A DNA stretch of 64,000 bases. Origin: Deltaproteobacteria bacterium. Its GTDB lineage: Bacteria; Myxococcota; Myxococcia; SLRQ01. The position numbers and the translations under genes are program-made. The stretch lies in NCBI GenBank assembly GCA_029210625.1, contig JARGFU010000011.1:62001-126000 (forward strand). The letters run 5' to 3'. Shown piece by piece: positions 39,771 to 50,615 of the stretch. The notes beneath the pieces were generated by a model, which was not told where the DNA came from, did not search any database, and saw nothing but the letters and a program-made list of their open reading frames with translations. How positions within the stretch are numbered: the stretch's first letter is position 1; the number at the start of each line of letters is the position of its first letter.

Positions 39771-40430
39771 CTACTCTCCGTACTGGAGGGCGACCTCGTC
39801 GGCCACCAGCTTCTGCAGCTGCGGCAGACCGAAGCTGGTCAGCGGCTTGCCGTTGACGAAGAAGGAGGGGGTCTTGTTCACCTGGAGCGTGCGGGCGTCG
39901 AGCATGTCCTGCTGGACGCGCGCGACGATCACCGGGTGGTCCATGTCCTTGCGCAGCTGCTCGAGGTCGAGGCCGAGCTGCGGGAGCAGCTCCCAGATCC
40001 GCTCGGGCTGCGGGCGGTGGTGATCGGCCCAGATCCGCTGGGTCTCGAACATCAGCTGGAGCGTCTCCCAGTACTTCCCCTGGGCCCGGGAGGCCTCGAG
40101 GATCCGGCAGATGACGTCGGCCCCGTGGTGGAAGGGCGCGTAGCGGATGACCAGGCGCACCTTGTCCTCGCCGTGCTTCTTCTGGATGGCCTTCACGTGG
40201 GGCGCCAGGGCGCCGCAGGCCTCGCAGCCGGGATCGAGGAACTCGACCAGGTAGACCCGGGCGTCCTCGGCGCCGAGCATGATGCCGTTGGGCCGCACCA
40301 TGATCTCGGCGTTCGCGGAGGCGAGGAATTTCGCCTCGGCCTTCCGCTGGCCGCTGACCATGAACATCCCGACGGCGAAGACGAGCGCCAGGAGGAGGAC
40401 GGTGCCGATGACGAGGATGGGCTTCTTCAT
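39771..40430 (-). CDS. Membrane-anchored DsbA-family thiol-disulfide protein
   Basis: A 219-residue protein from ATG 40430. One N-terminal membrane segment (about residues 5-26) anchors a thioredoxin-fold DsbA-type domain. The active-site CxxC is C69-E-A-C72 (DPGCEACGALAPHVKAI) and the cis-proline loop is TPSFFVNGKPL (about 188). This is the arrangement of anchored DsbA-like proteins such as BdbD. It would oxidise exported proteins. It overlaps dsbB by ATGA (40427-40430), so both are made together. Exported cysteine-rich proteins in this window are plausible clients. Confidence 0.9.
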   Translation of the reverse strand: MKKPILVIGTVLLLALVFAVGMFMVSGQRKAEAKFLASANAEIMVRPNGIMLGAEDARVYLVEFLDPGCEACGALAPHVKAIQKKHGEDKVRLVIRYAPFHHGADVICRILEASRAQGKYWETLQLMFETQRIWADHHRPQPERIWELLPQLGLDLEQLRKDMDHPVIVARVQQDMLDARTLQVNKTPSFFVNGKPLTSFGLPQLQKLVADEVALQYGE

Positions 40431-40866
40431 GAGGCGAGCTTCCGGTTCAGGAGGACGAGGAGGGCGCTGATGGTCCCGAAGGCGAGGAAGGAGAGCAGCG
40501 GGATCGAGATGATCCCCAGCTCGAAGAAGACCTCGGTGCAGGAGGCTCCCTCGCTGCAGGGCGAGATGGTCTCGGGGATGACGCCCTCGTAGAGCAGCGT
40601 GTGATAGAGCGCGACCGCCGCGCCCAACCCGGAGAGGGGCAACGCGTAGCGGACCACCCTCCCGTCGAAGGGGAAGAGGCCCAGCAGCAGGATCGCCAGG
40701 AGCGGGAACATGAAGACCCGCTGCCACCAGCAGAGCACGCAGGGGGCGTACTCCATGACCTCGCTGAAGAAGAGGCTGCCGGTGACCGAGAGGGCGGTCA
40801 CCAGCCAGGCTCCGAAGAGCAGCAACCAGGGCGCCTCGAGCTTGTCCGTCTTGTCCGGGGTGTCGT

Positions 40867-40870
<4 letters not shown>
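40427..40870 (-). CDS. DsbB-like disulfide bond formation membrane protein
   Basis: A 147-residue membrane protein with four membrane segments. The first periplasmic pair is C44-V-L-C47 (APCVLCWWQR, with the conserved Arg after Trp-Trp-Gln) and the second pair is about C104 and C110 (ISPCSEGASC). Spacing fits DsbB/BdbC, which passes electrons from DsbA to quinone. It overlaps the deaminase-like gene by 4 nt at its start and the dsbA gene by 4 nt at its end, so the three are tightly coupled. The order deaminase-dsbB-dsbA is unusual. Confidence 0.9.
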
Positions 40871-42489
<1,619 letters not shown>

Positions 42490-42576
42490 GCTCTCCCTGC
42501 CGGTCCCGGGAGGTGTGCGCCTCCCGGGATGGGCCCTTATAGCACCCTGCCCCCGGCAGGCCACCCGGCTCGATCT

Positions 42577-42650
42577 GGTCGTCTTGAATGATTTGACAGG
42601 CCGTTTTGGGTGCCTATACTCAATGCATGGTCGTTTTGGTTGATTTTTGT
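42577..42650 (+). promoter_or_regulatory. Three imperfect direct repeats over the SOUL promoter
   Basis: Copies begin at 42577, 42599 and 42629, with consensus near GGYCGTYTTGRRTG. The first ends in the -35 box, the second covers the spacer, and the third lies just after the -10 box. Spacings of 22 and 30 bp are close to whole turns of DNA, as expected for a cooperatively bound regulator. Confidence 0.5.
42593..42620 (+). promoter_or_regulatory. Strong sigma-70-type promoter
   Basis: TTGACA (42593-42598), a 16-bp spacer, and TATACT (42615-42620): the best consensus promoter in the window, in a locally AT-rich stretch. The transcription start should be near 42627, about 46 nt before the SOUL-family ATG at 42673. 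Confidence 0.75.
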
Positions 42651-42672
42651 CCCGCCACTGGAGGTTTTCCCC

Positions 42673-43329
42673 ATGAAGATCCCTGCCCTGATCGTCGGCC
42701 TGCTGGCCGCCGCCGGTGCCGCTGAGGCCATGGCGATCGAAGAGCCCCGCTACGAGGTCCTCGCCGAGCAGGAGGGCTGGGAGCTGCGCCGCTACGCGCC
42801 CACCCTGGTCGCCGAGGTCGAGGTCGAGGCCGACTTCGAGGAGGCGGGCAGCCGCGCCTTTCGCACCCTGGCGGGCTACATCTTCGGCAAGAACACCCGG
42901 GACGAGAAGATCGGCATGACCGCCCCGGTGAGCCAGCAGGCGGCCGGGGAGCGGATCGGGATGACCGCCCCGGTGACCCAGCAGGCCCGGGAGGGGCGCC
43001 ACGTGATCGCCTTCATGATGCCCGCCCGCTACACCGCCGAGACCCTCCCGGCGCCGGTCGATCCCCGGATCGTCCTGCGGGAGCTGCCCGCCCGGCTCGT
43101 CGCGGTGCGCGGCTACAGCGGGCGCTGGACGGCCGAGGGCTACCAGGAGAACGAGGCGCGCCTGATGACCGCCCTCGACGCCGCCGGGCTCGTGCCGGCC
43201 GGGGCGCCGACCTGGGCCCGCTTCAACTCGCCCTACAGCCTCTGGTTCCTCCGGCGCAACGAGGTGCAGGTCACCCTGGCCGAGGAAAGCCCGGGCCTGC
43301 GCCCGCTCCTCGCGGCGGGCCCGCGCTGA
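42673..43329 (+). CDS. Secreted SOUL heme-binding-family protein
   Basis: A 218-residue protein from ATG 42673 with signal peptide MKIPALIVGLLAAAGAAEAMA. The SOUL/HBP family core is clear: EEPRYEVLAEQEGWELRRYA, FRTLAGYIFGKNTRDEKIGM, and the doubled IGMTAPVxQQ motif (residues about 80-89 and 95-104), which many bacterial SOUL proteins also have. ARFNSPYSLWFLRRNEV closes the fold. Heme or porphyrin binding is known for animal members; bacterial roles are open. A strong promoter with three repeats precedes the gene, suggesting inducible, high expression. It is divergent from the deaminase gene. Confidence 0.9.
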   Translation: MKIPALIVGLLAAAGAAEAMAIEEPRYEVLAEQEGWELRRYAPTLVAEVEVEADFEEAGSRAFRTLAGYIFGKNTRDEKIGMTAPVSQQAAGERIGMTAPVTQQAREGRHVIAFMMPARYTAETLPAPVDPRIVLRELPARLVAVRGYSGRWTAEGYQENEARLMTALDAAGLVPAGAPTWARFNSPYSLWFLRRNEVQVTLAEESPGLRPLLAAGPR

Positions 43330-43406
43330 AGGGACCTCGCGGCGCCGGGCCGCGCCGCCCGGCGAGAGTGGCAGCCCGGCTCGAGATCCCCCATTCTGAG
43401 CGGACC

Positions 43407-44003
43407 ATGAGCGAGCCTGCGACGACCGGCGAGTCCCCTCCCCGCGCCTCCATGGTGCACTTCTACCGGGGGGAGCTCGGCCGGATGACGGACTACCGGC
43501 TGCGGCTGGACCGGACCACGAACTGGGCGGTGGGCGTCAACGCGGCGCTCCTCTCCATCGCCTTCACCCAGCAGGACCACGCCGGCCTGATGCTGGTGAT
43601 GACGGTGGCCCTCAACCTGATGCTGGTCTGGATGGAGGCCCGCCGCTTCCGAAGCTACGAGATGATCCGGCGCCGGGTCCGGCTGCTCGAGACCGGCTTC
43701 CTCCGGCAGGAGCTGGGGGCCGAGCCCCGCCCCGGCTGGGTCGAGGCGCTGGCCGAGGACCTGCAGGCGCCGCAGCCGGCGATCGGCACCCTCGACGCCC
43801 TCTCGGTCCGCCTGCGCCGCAACTACCTCTGGCTGATCATCATCGACTACGGCGCCTGGTTCTACCTGATCAGCCACGCCGACCTGCCAACCGGCGCGAG
43901 CATCGGCCCACTCTCCGGGGTGACGGTGATCACCCTGGCGACCACCCTCCTCGTCATCCTGGTCGGCCTGGCGCTGCGCTACCAGCAGCCGGAAGAAGGC
44001 TGA
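43407..44003 (+). CDS. DUF2270-like membrane protein
   Basis: A 198-residue protein from ATG 43407; an in-frame ATG at 43368 would add 13 residues. Two pairs of hydrophobic segments lie at about residues 45-80 and 145-190. The motifs MVHFYRGELGRMTDYRLRLD, TNWAVGVNAALLSI and EARRFRSYEMIRRRVRLLE resemble the DUF2270 family of predicted integral membrane proteins, whose function is unknown. The cation/anion permease starts 1 bp after its stop, so they are co-transcribed, but no functional link is established. Confidence 0.75.
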   Translation: MSEPATTGESPPRASMVHFYRGELGRMTDYRLRLDRTTNWAVGVNAALLSIAFTQQDHAGLMLVMTVALNLMLVWMEARRFRSYEMIRRRVRLLETGFLRQELGAEPRPGWVEALAEDLQAPQPAIGTLDALSVRLRRNYLWLIIIDYGAWFYLISHADLPTGASIGPLSGVTVITLATTLLVILVGLALRYQQPEEG

Positions 44004-44004
44004 G

Positions 44005-45792
<1,788 letters not shown>

Positions 45793-45811
45793 CGCCCGCT
45801 CGCCGCGCGCT

Positions 45812-47191
45812 TCAGGCCGCCGACTCGGCCGGGGCCTCGCGGGGCTCGCGGGGGAGGGTCAGCCGGAAGACGGTCCCTCCCTCGAGACACCGGGCCACCT
45901 CGAGGGAGGCCCGGATCTGCTGGACCAGCTCCGAGACGATCGCCAGCCCGACGCCGCTGCCGGGGATCGCGGGGGCGCCCGCTCGCTCGATCCGCTCGAA
46001 GAGTTCGAAGATCCTCCCCTGGGCGTCCTCCGGGATGCCGACGCCCTGATCCGCCACCGAGATGGCGCAGGCCACGCGCCCGTCCTCGAGGGAGGCGGTG
46101 ACCTCTCCCCCCTCCGGCATGAACTTGATGGCGTTCGTCAGGAGGTTGCGCACGATGCCGCCGATGGCGTCGGCGCTGGTGGTGACGGGAAACTCGATGC
46201 CGCCGGTGATCCGCAGGCGGACCTCCCGGCTCGCGGCGAAGCCCTCGAACTCGGCGCAGATCTCCCGGACCAGCTCCTCGAGGTCCAGGGGCTCGAGGCG
46301 CACCTCGCCCTTCTGCAGGCCGATCCGGGCGAGCTCGATGACCTGATCGACGAGGGTCCGCAGCCGCTCGGTGTTGCGGCGCATCAGCACCAGGCGACGA
46401 CGCACCTCGTCGGGCAGCTCGAAGTTCTCCTCCTCGATGAGCTCCTCGAGGGGCGCCGCGATCAGCGCCAGGGGGGTCCGGAACTCGTGGTTCACCTTGG
46501 CGTAGAAGCGGGCCTTCGCCTCGTCGAGCTCCTCGAGGCGCCGGAGGTTGTCGGCCAGCTTCTCGCTCGCCTCCTCCAGCTCGCGGCGCTGGTCCTCGAT
46601 CTCGAGCCGCCCCAGGAACTCCCGGCGCCGCAGCCGCTCGGTGACCGCGCTCGCCACGACCATGATCACGGCGCAGTTGAGGAGGAAGTAGGCGTTGCCG
46701 AGGAGCGCCATCCGGTCGAGGGGCCCCTCGAGGAAGAGCGCGGGGACCAGGTAGATCCCCAGGAAGCCGAGGGAGACGGCCGCCGTCTGGCGGAGGTTCC
46801 AGGGGAAGAGGAGCCCCACGGCGATCATCACCACCGTGAGCCCGGCGTAGTAGCGCGAGGTGAGCCCCTCTCCCAGCACCAGCATGGCCACGGTGCCCAG
46901 CGCGAGCCAGAGGGCGAGCCCGTAGGAGAGGGCGTGCGCTCTGGCCTCCAGCGATCCGCTCCGGGTGAGGAGGTAGACGGCGATGCAGCCGGCGATGGCG
47001 ACACCCCGGATGACGATCAGGATCGAGGGGTGCTCGAGCTCGGAGGTGAGATCCAGGAAGAGGCCGAAGGGCAGGAGGAGCGCGGCCAGGAGGGCGCCGA
47101 GCCGCACCCGCGAGAGGGTCAGCGCCCGCCGCCGCGCCTCGTAGGCCTCCTCGGTCTCTCTTCCCCCGCTCGCCTCTCCTTGCCGCACCAT
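45812..47191 (-). CDS. Membrane-bound histidine kinase
   Basis: A 459-residue sensor kinase. About six membrane segments fill residues 30-190 and have no large periplasmic loop, so it may sense within the membrane. A short coiled coil (REFLGRLEIEDQRRELEEAS) leads to the HisKA domain; the phosphoacceptor His is in NHEFRTPLALIAAPLEELI (about 235). The ATPase domain has the N box NLLTNAIKFM, G1 DQGVGIPEDA, F box IFELFERIE and G2 GSGVGLAIVSEL. All key residues are present. No response regulator is adjacent. The promoter probably lies downstream of the terminator at 47222-47260. Confidence 0.92.
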   Translation of the reverse strand: MVRQGEASGGRETEEAYEARRRALTLSRVRLGALLAALLLPFGLFLDLTSELEHPSILIVIRGVAIAGCIAVYLLTRSGSLEARAHALSYGLALWLALGTVAMLVLGEGLTSRYYAGLTVVMIAVGLLFPWNLRQTAAVSLGFLGIYLVPALFLEGPLDRMALLGNAYFLLNCAVIMVVASAVTERLRRREFLGRLEIEDQRRELEEASEKLADNLRRLEELDEAKARFYAKVNHEFRTPLALIAAPLEELIEEENFELPDEVRRRLVLMRRNTERLRTLVDQVIELARIGLQKGEVRLEPLDLEELVREICAEFEGFAASREVRLRITGGIEFPVTTSADAIGGIVRNLLTNAIKFMPEGGEVTASLEDGRVACAISVADQGVGIPEDAQGRIFELFERIERAGAPAIPGSGVGLAIVSELVQQIRASLEVARCLEGGTVFRLTLPREPREAPAESAA

Positions 47192-47221
47192 CCGTGGATC
47201 TCTGGCCAGCAGCGTACCCCA

Positions 47222-47260
47222 GAAAAGAGAAAGGCCCCCGCCGCGAATGCGACGGGGGCC
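47222..47260 (-). terminator. Rho-independent terminator of the small acidic lipoprotein gene
   Basis: On the minus strand, GGCCCCCGTCGC-ATTC-GCGGCGGGGGCC forms a 12-bp stem (one mismatch), followed by TTTCTCTTTTCT. It lies about 37 bp after the lipoprotein stop and before the histidine kinase start, so it separates the two transcripts. Confidence 0.85.
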
Positions 47261-47296
47261 CTTCCAAAACGGCTATCAAGGCCGTGCTGTCGGGCG

Positions 47297-47533
47297 CTAG
47301 CCCTCGGCAGCCTCGTCGGCGGCGGCCTCGTCGCCACCCTCGTCAGCGGCCGCCTCGTCGGTGGCCTCCTCCTCGGTGGCCTCCTCGGCGGGCGCGGCCT
47401 CCTCGGCGGGAGCCTCGGCCTCGGCGGCCGGGGTCTCGGCGGCGGCGTCGCCCGAAGAAGAGCTGGTGGCGCAACCGGCCAGGGTAGCGATGCCGATACC
47501 GGCGATGACCTTCGTGAGAGTCTTCAGATTCAT
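47297..47533 (-). CDS. Small acidic Ala/Glu-rich lipoprotein
   Basis: A 78-residue lipoprotein from ATG 47533 with a GAGGAAAA ribosome site. The signal peptide MNLKTLTKVIAGIGIATLAGC ends in lipobox LAGC. The mature part is an Ala/Glu/Asp repeat (AAAETPAAEAEAPAEEAAPA) of very low complexity, probably unfolded and highly charged. Its own promoter (47579-47606) and strong terminator mark it as a single-gene, probably abundant transcript. It may act like a surface-bound spacer or a Braun-type lipoprotein, but it has no lysine at its C-terminus for cell-wall linkage. No family recognised. Confidence 0.8.
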   Translation of the reverse strand: MNLKTLTKVIAGIGIATLAGCATSSSSGDAAAETPAAEAEAPAEEAAPAEEATEEEATDEAAADEGGDEAAADEAAEG

Positions 47534-47578
47534 TGAGTTTTCCTCCTCGTCGTCCACAACCCGAAAGACAATGAGCGG

Positions 47579-47606
47579 AGGATAGCCTGACTTCCGAGAT
47601 AGGCAA
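47579..47606 (-). promoter_or_regulatory. Promoter of the small acidic lipoprotein gene
   Basis: On the minus strand TTGCCT (47601-47606), a 16-bp spacer and TATCCT (47579-47584). The start codon lies 45 bp downstream at 47533. Confidence 0.6.
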
Positions 47607-47649
47607 CAGCCCCTATTTTCATCGGGGTGCCCTCCCGCGGACCGTGCGC

Positions 47650-47655
47650 TAGATT
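47650..47655 (+). promoter_or_regulatory. Candidate -10 element close to the start codon
   Basis: TAGATT ends 9 bp before the ATG at 47665 and no ribosome-binding site lies between, so the mRNA may be near-leaderless. Confidence 0.35.
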
Positions 47656-47664
47656 CCCCAGCCG

Positions 47665-49245
47665 ATGAGCACCTCCAGCGATCCCAGAACCGCCCTCTTC
47701 GACCGCCTGCGGAGTGACTTCCTCGGACTCGACCGGAAGGATCCGGTGATCGGCGGCGGCGAGCGGCGGCGGGTCTACCTCGACACCACCGCGACCGCGC
47801 TGATGCCCCGGATGGTCTGGGAGGGCCTGGAGACCTACCTGGAGGCCGCCTGCGCCAACAGCCACACGGTCGCCCACCGCGCCGGGCGGGACACCACCGA
47901 GGCCATCGAGGAGAGCCGGCAGGCGATCGGCCGCCTGGTGGGCTACGACCCCGAGAAGGACGTGGTGCTCTTCACCGGCAACGGCGCCACCGGGGCCATC
48001 AACTTCCTGGCCCGGGCGCTCTTCCCGCCCGAGCTGCGCCCCCTGGTGAAGCGCTTCCCCGCCGGCCCCCCCGCCGAGATGGTCTCGGCCTACCGGGAGG
48101 TCCTGGGGCCCGCGGGCGCGGCGGTCGTCGACGACCTGCTGGCCCGGCCGGTGGTGATCACCACCGAGATGGAGCATCACTCCAACCTCCTGCCCTGGAT
48201 CGAGGCGGTCGGCCACCACAACGTCCATGCGGTGGCGGTGAAGCCGGAGGACGGCACCCTCGACCTCGACGATCTCGATCGTCTGCTGGCCGAGCACGGA
48301 CCGCGGGTGCGCCTCCTGGCCGTCACCGGGGTCTCCAACGTCACCGGCATCATCAACCCCGTGCCCACCCTGGCCCGCAAGGCCCACGCCGTCGGCGCCC
48401 AGGTCATGATCGACGGCGCCCAGTGGGTGCCCCACGCGCCGGTCCGGATGCACCCGGGGGAGCCCGAGGCCTCCCTCGACTACCTGGTCCTCTCCGGTCA
48501 CAAGCTCTACGCCCCCGGGAGCCGGGGCGCGCTGATCGGCTCCCTCCAGACCCTCTCCGGCCGCCACTGCGTCACGGACGTCGGGGGCGGCATGGTCGAG
48601 TACGTCGCGATCGAGGACTTCGAGATCAAGGAGGAGATCACCGCCCGCGAGGAGGCCGGCACCCCGAACATCCTCGGCAGCATCTCCATGGGGCTGATCG
48701 CCGGCGCCCTGGAGCGCATCGGCATGGACGTGGTCGAGGAGGAGGAGCAGCGCCTCTGCGCCCGGCTCCTCGCGCGCCTCGAGGCCATCGAGGGCGTGAG
48801 GATCTACGGCAGCATCGATCAGGAGGTGGCCCCCCGGGCCGGGGTGGTGACCTTCAACGTCGAGGGGCTCCACCACGCGGTGGTGGCCGCCTACCTCAAC
48901 GACTTCCACAACATCGCGGTGCGCAACGAGTGCTTCTGCGCGCACCCCTACGTGAAGTGTCTCCTCCTGATCGACCCCGCCACGGAGGCGAGCTACCGGG
49001 ACGAGATGCACGCCCACGACCGCCGGCACGTCCCGGGCGGCGTGCGCGCCTCCCTGGGGATCTACTCGACCGAGGCCGACATCGAGGCCCTCGGCGCCGC
49101 TCTCGAGGCCCTGGTGGCCGTTCGGGAGGAGATGGCGGGGCGCTACACGGTCGACCTCGACGGCGACTGCCGGCTGGAGGACGCCGAGGCCCTCCCCCGG
49201 ACCTACGCGCTCGGGGCGGTGCTGGACGCCTGGGAGCGGATGTAG
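47665..49245 (+). CDS. Cysteine-desulfurase-like class V aminotransferase
   Basis: A 526-residue PLP enzyme, longer than typical cysteine desulfurases (about 400). The opening YLDTTATALMPRMVWEGLE and ANSHTVAHRAGRDTTEAIEE correspond to the family start. The PLP lysine is K280 in LSGHKLYAPGS; TTEMEHHSNLLPWIEAV, VTGVSNVTGIINPV and MIDGAQWVPH are class V hallmarks. An insertion sits around residues 115-165 and the C-terminal part is extended (HNIAVRNECFCAHPYVKCLL). Cys residues near 425 may act as persulfide acceptors. Sulfur mobilisation is the likely chemistry, but kynureninase-like or other lyase activity cannot be excluded. It is not next to isc or suf genes. Confidence 0.85.
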   Translation: MSTSSDPRTALFDRLRSDFLGLDRKDPVIGGGERRRVYLDTTATALMPRMVWEGLETYLEAACANSHTVAHRAGRDTTEAIEESRQAIGRLVGYDPEKDVVLFTGNGATGAINFLARALFPPELRPLVKRFPAGPPAEMVSAYREVLGPAGAAVVDDLLARPVVITTEMEHHSNLLPWIEAVGHHNVHAVAVKPEDGTLDLDDLDRLLAEHGPRVRLLAVTGVSNVTGIINPVPTLARKAHAVGAQVMIDGAQWVPHAPVRMHPGEPEASLDYLVLSGHKLYAPGSRGALIGSLQTLSGRHCVTDVGGGMVEYVAIEDFEIKEEITAREEAGTPNILGSISMGLIAGALERIGMDVVEEEEQRLCARLLARLEAIEGVRIYGSIDQEVAPRAGVVTFNVEGLHHAVVAAYLNDFHNIAVRNECFCAHPYVKCLLLIDPATEASYRDEMHAHDRRHVPGGVRASLGIYSTEADIEALGAALEALVAVREEMAGRYTVDLDGDCRLEDAEALPRTYALGAVLDAWERM

Positions 49246-49411
49246 GTCCGGCGCGCACATGAGGGTGTGTCAACACGCCCACGGCCGGCCCCGGAGCCGG
49301 CCAAGATAGATCAGTGATTTCAGCCTCTTGGCGGGGGAGCCCCTGCTGGCACGAGCGCTGCTCTTCGAGGGAAGCACCACGCCCCTTCCCCCGAACCTCC
49401 AGGAGGAGATC

Positions 49412-50479
49412 ATGATCACCCGCCGCCCCGCCCACACCTCACCCGCCCTGGTGTCGACCCTGATGGTCGGCCTCATCGCCACCCTCTTCGCCCTGACCGG
49501 CTGCTCCCTCTTCGGGGAGGAGGAGGTCCCGGAGGCCGAGATCTCGGTCTCGAAGGTCCGGGGCTTCGACGGCAACTTCGCCCCGGTGGTGGAGGAGGCC
49601 CCCTCCGGCCCCTCGGCCGCCACCGTGGCCAGCGCCGACGTCCCCGAGGTCGAGGCCGAGCCCGCCGGCGACCTGCCCGCGCTGGTCGCCCTCCCCTCCA
49701 CCGGCGCCGCGCCGCCGGCCGAGCCCAAGCCCGAGCCCCTCGCCCTGATCCACCCCGACGACCCCGAGGTGGACCACCTCCTGGAGGCCGAGACCGCCCT
49801 CTCCGACGGTGACGCCGCCACCGCCCTGCTGCACTTCCGCCGCAGCGCCTTCGACCTCGACGACTTCGAGAGCTTCGAGGGCATCGGCCGCGCCGCCCGC
49901 GCCGCCGGAGAGCGGGAGCTCGCCCTGCGGGCCTTCGAGGCCGCCGCCGAGAAGGACGACGAGCTCGCCGAGCCCCTGGTCGCCGCGGCCCGGATTGCCC
50001 TGGGCCTGAAGCAGTACAAGAAGGGCCTGCAGCTCATCGACCAGGCCATCGCCCGCGAGCCGCGCAACGCCGAGGCCTTCAACGTGCGGGGCCGCCTCTG
50101 GATGTCGAAGCAGCAGTACCAGAAGGCGCTCATTGCCTTCGACCGGTCGATGGATCTCGATCCCGCCTACATCTGGGCCTACAACAACGCGGGCTACATC
50201 CACCTGGTCACCGGTGAGTACCAGGAGGCCGCCGACCTCCTCGAGGTCGCCACGACCCTCGAGCCCGCCAAGGCCTACATGTTCAACAACCTGGGCTTGG
50301 CCTACGAGAAGCTCGGCCGGGTCGAGGAGGCCCGCCAGACCTTCGTGAAGGCCCTCGACCTGCGGCCCGGCTACGTCAACGCCCACCTGAACCTCTCCCG
50401 GGTGAAGACCCGCATCGCCCTGGCCACCCCTCCGCCCGGATCCGCTTCCGAGGGTGGGTCGGAGATCTTCGTTCCCTAG
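49412..50479 (+). CDS. TPR-repeat lipoprotein
   Basis: A 355-residue protein from ATG 49412 with an AGGAGGAG ribosome site. The signal peptide LVSTLMVGLIATLFALTGC ends in lipobox LTGC. A Glu/Ala/Pro-rich region (about residues 30-120) leads to about six tetratricopeptide repeats (about 125-340), for example KQQYQKALIAFDRSMDLDPA and GEYQEAADLLEVATTLEPAK. The protein should sit at the outer membrane and bind partners there, as do pilus and cell-wall assembly factors. The PBP1a gene starts 137 bp downstream, after two hairpins, so it may be a functional partner. Confidence 0.85.
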   Translation: MITRRPAHTSPALVSTLMVGLIATLFALTGCSLFGEEEVPEAEISVSKVRGFDGNFAPVVEEAPSGPSAATVASADVPEVEAEPAGDLPALVALPSTGAAPPAEPKPEPLALIHPDDPEVDHLLEAETALSDGDAATALLHFRRSAFDLDDFESFEGIGRAARAAGERELALRAFEAAAEKDDELAEPLVAAARIALGLKQYKKGLQLIDQAIAREPRNAEAFNVRGRLWMSKQQYQKALIAFDRSMDLDPAYIWAYNNAGYIHLVTGEYQEAADLLEVATTLEPAKAYMFNNLGLAYEKLGRVEEARQTFVKALDLRPGYVNAHLNLSRVKTRIALATPPPGSASEGGSEIFVP

Positions 50480-50507
50480 AAAGCAGCATCTCCCTCGCGC
50501 CGCCCGA

Positions 50508-50532
50508 GAGGAGGCCTCGTTTCGACCTCCTC
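50508..50532 (+). other. Leader hairpin 1 before the PBP1a gene
   Basis: GAGGAGG (50508-50514) pairs with CCTCCTC (50526-50532) around TCG-TTT-CGA, enclosing a ribosome-site-like sequence. It lies 84-108 bp before the PBP1a ATG. Confidence 0.45.
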
Positions 50533-50541
50533 CTCGGGGGT

Positions 50542-50573
50542 GGGCCCGGCCCGGGAATCCCCGGGTCGGGCCC
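50542..50573 (+). other. Leader hairpin 2 before the PBP1a gene
   Basis: A 14-bp stem (GGGCCCGGCCCGGG pairs with CCCGGGTCGGGCCC, one G-U pair) with loop AATC, 42 bp before ATG 50616. It is followed by GACCTTGCTACTC, not a T-run, so it is either a weak terminator for the TPR gene or a leader structure for PBP1a. Confidence 0.6.
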
Positions 50574-50615
50574 GACCTTGCTACTCTTCACTGGCCTGCT
50601 GGCCGCCCCCTCCCC

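Noticed and set aside
47264-47273. Copy of GCCGTTTTGG (minus strand) shared with the SOUL promoter repeats
   Set aside because: Only ten bases match, it lies next to a terminator rather than a promoter, and chance is enough to explain it.
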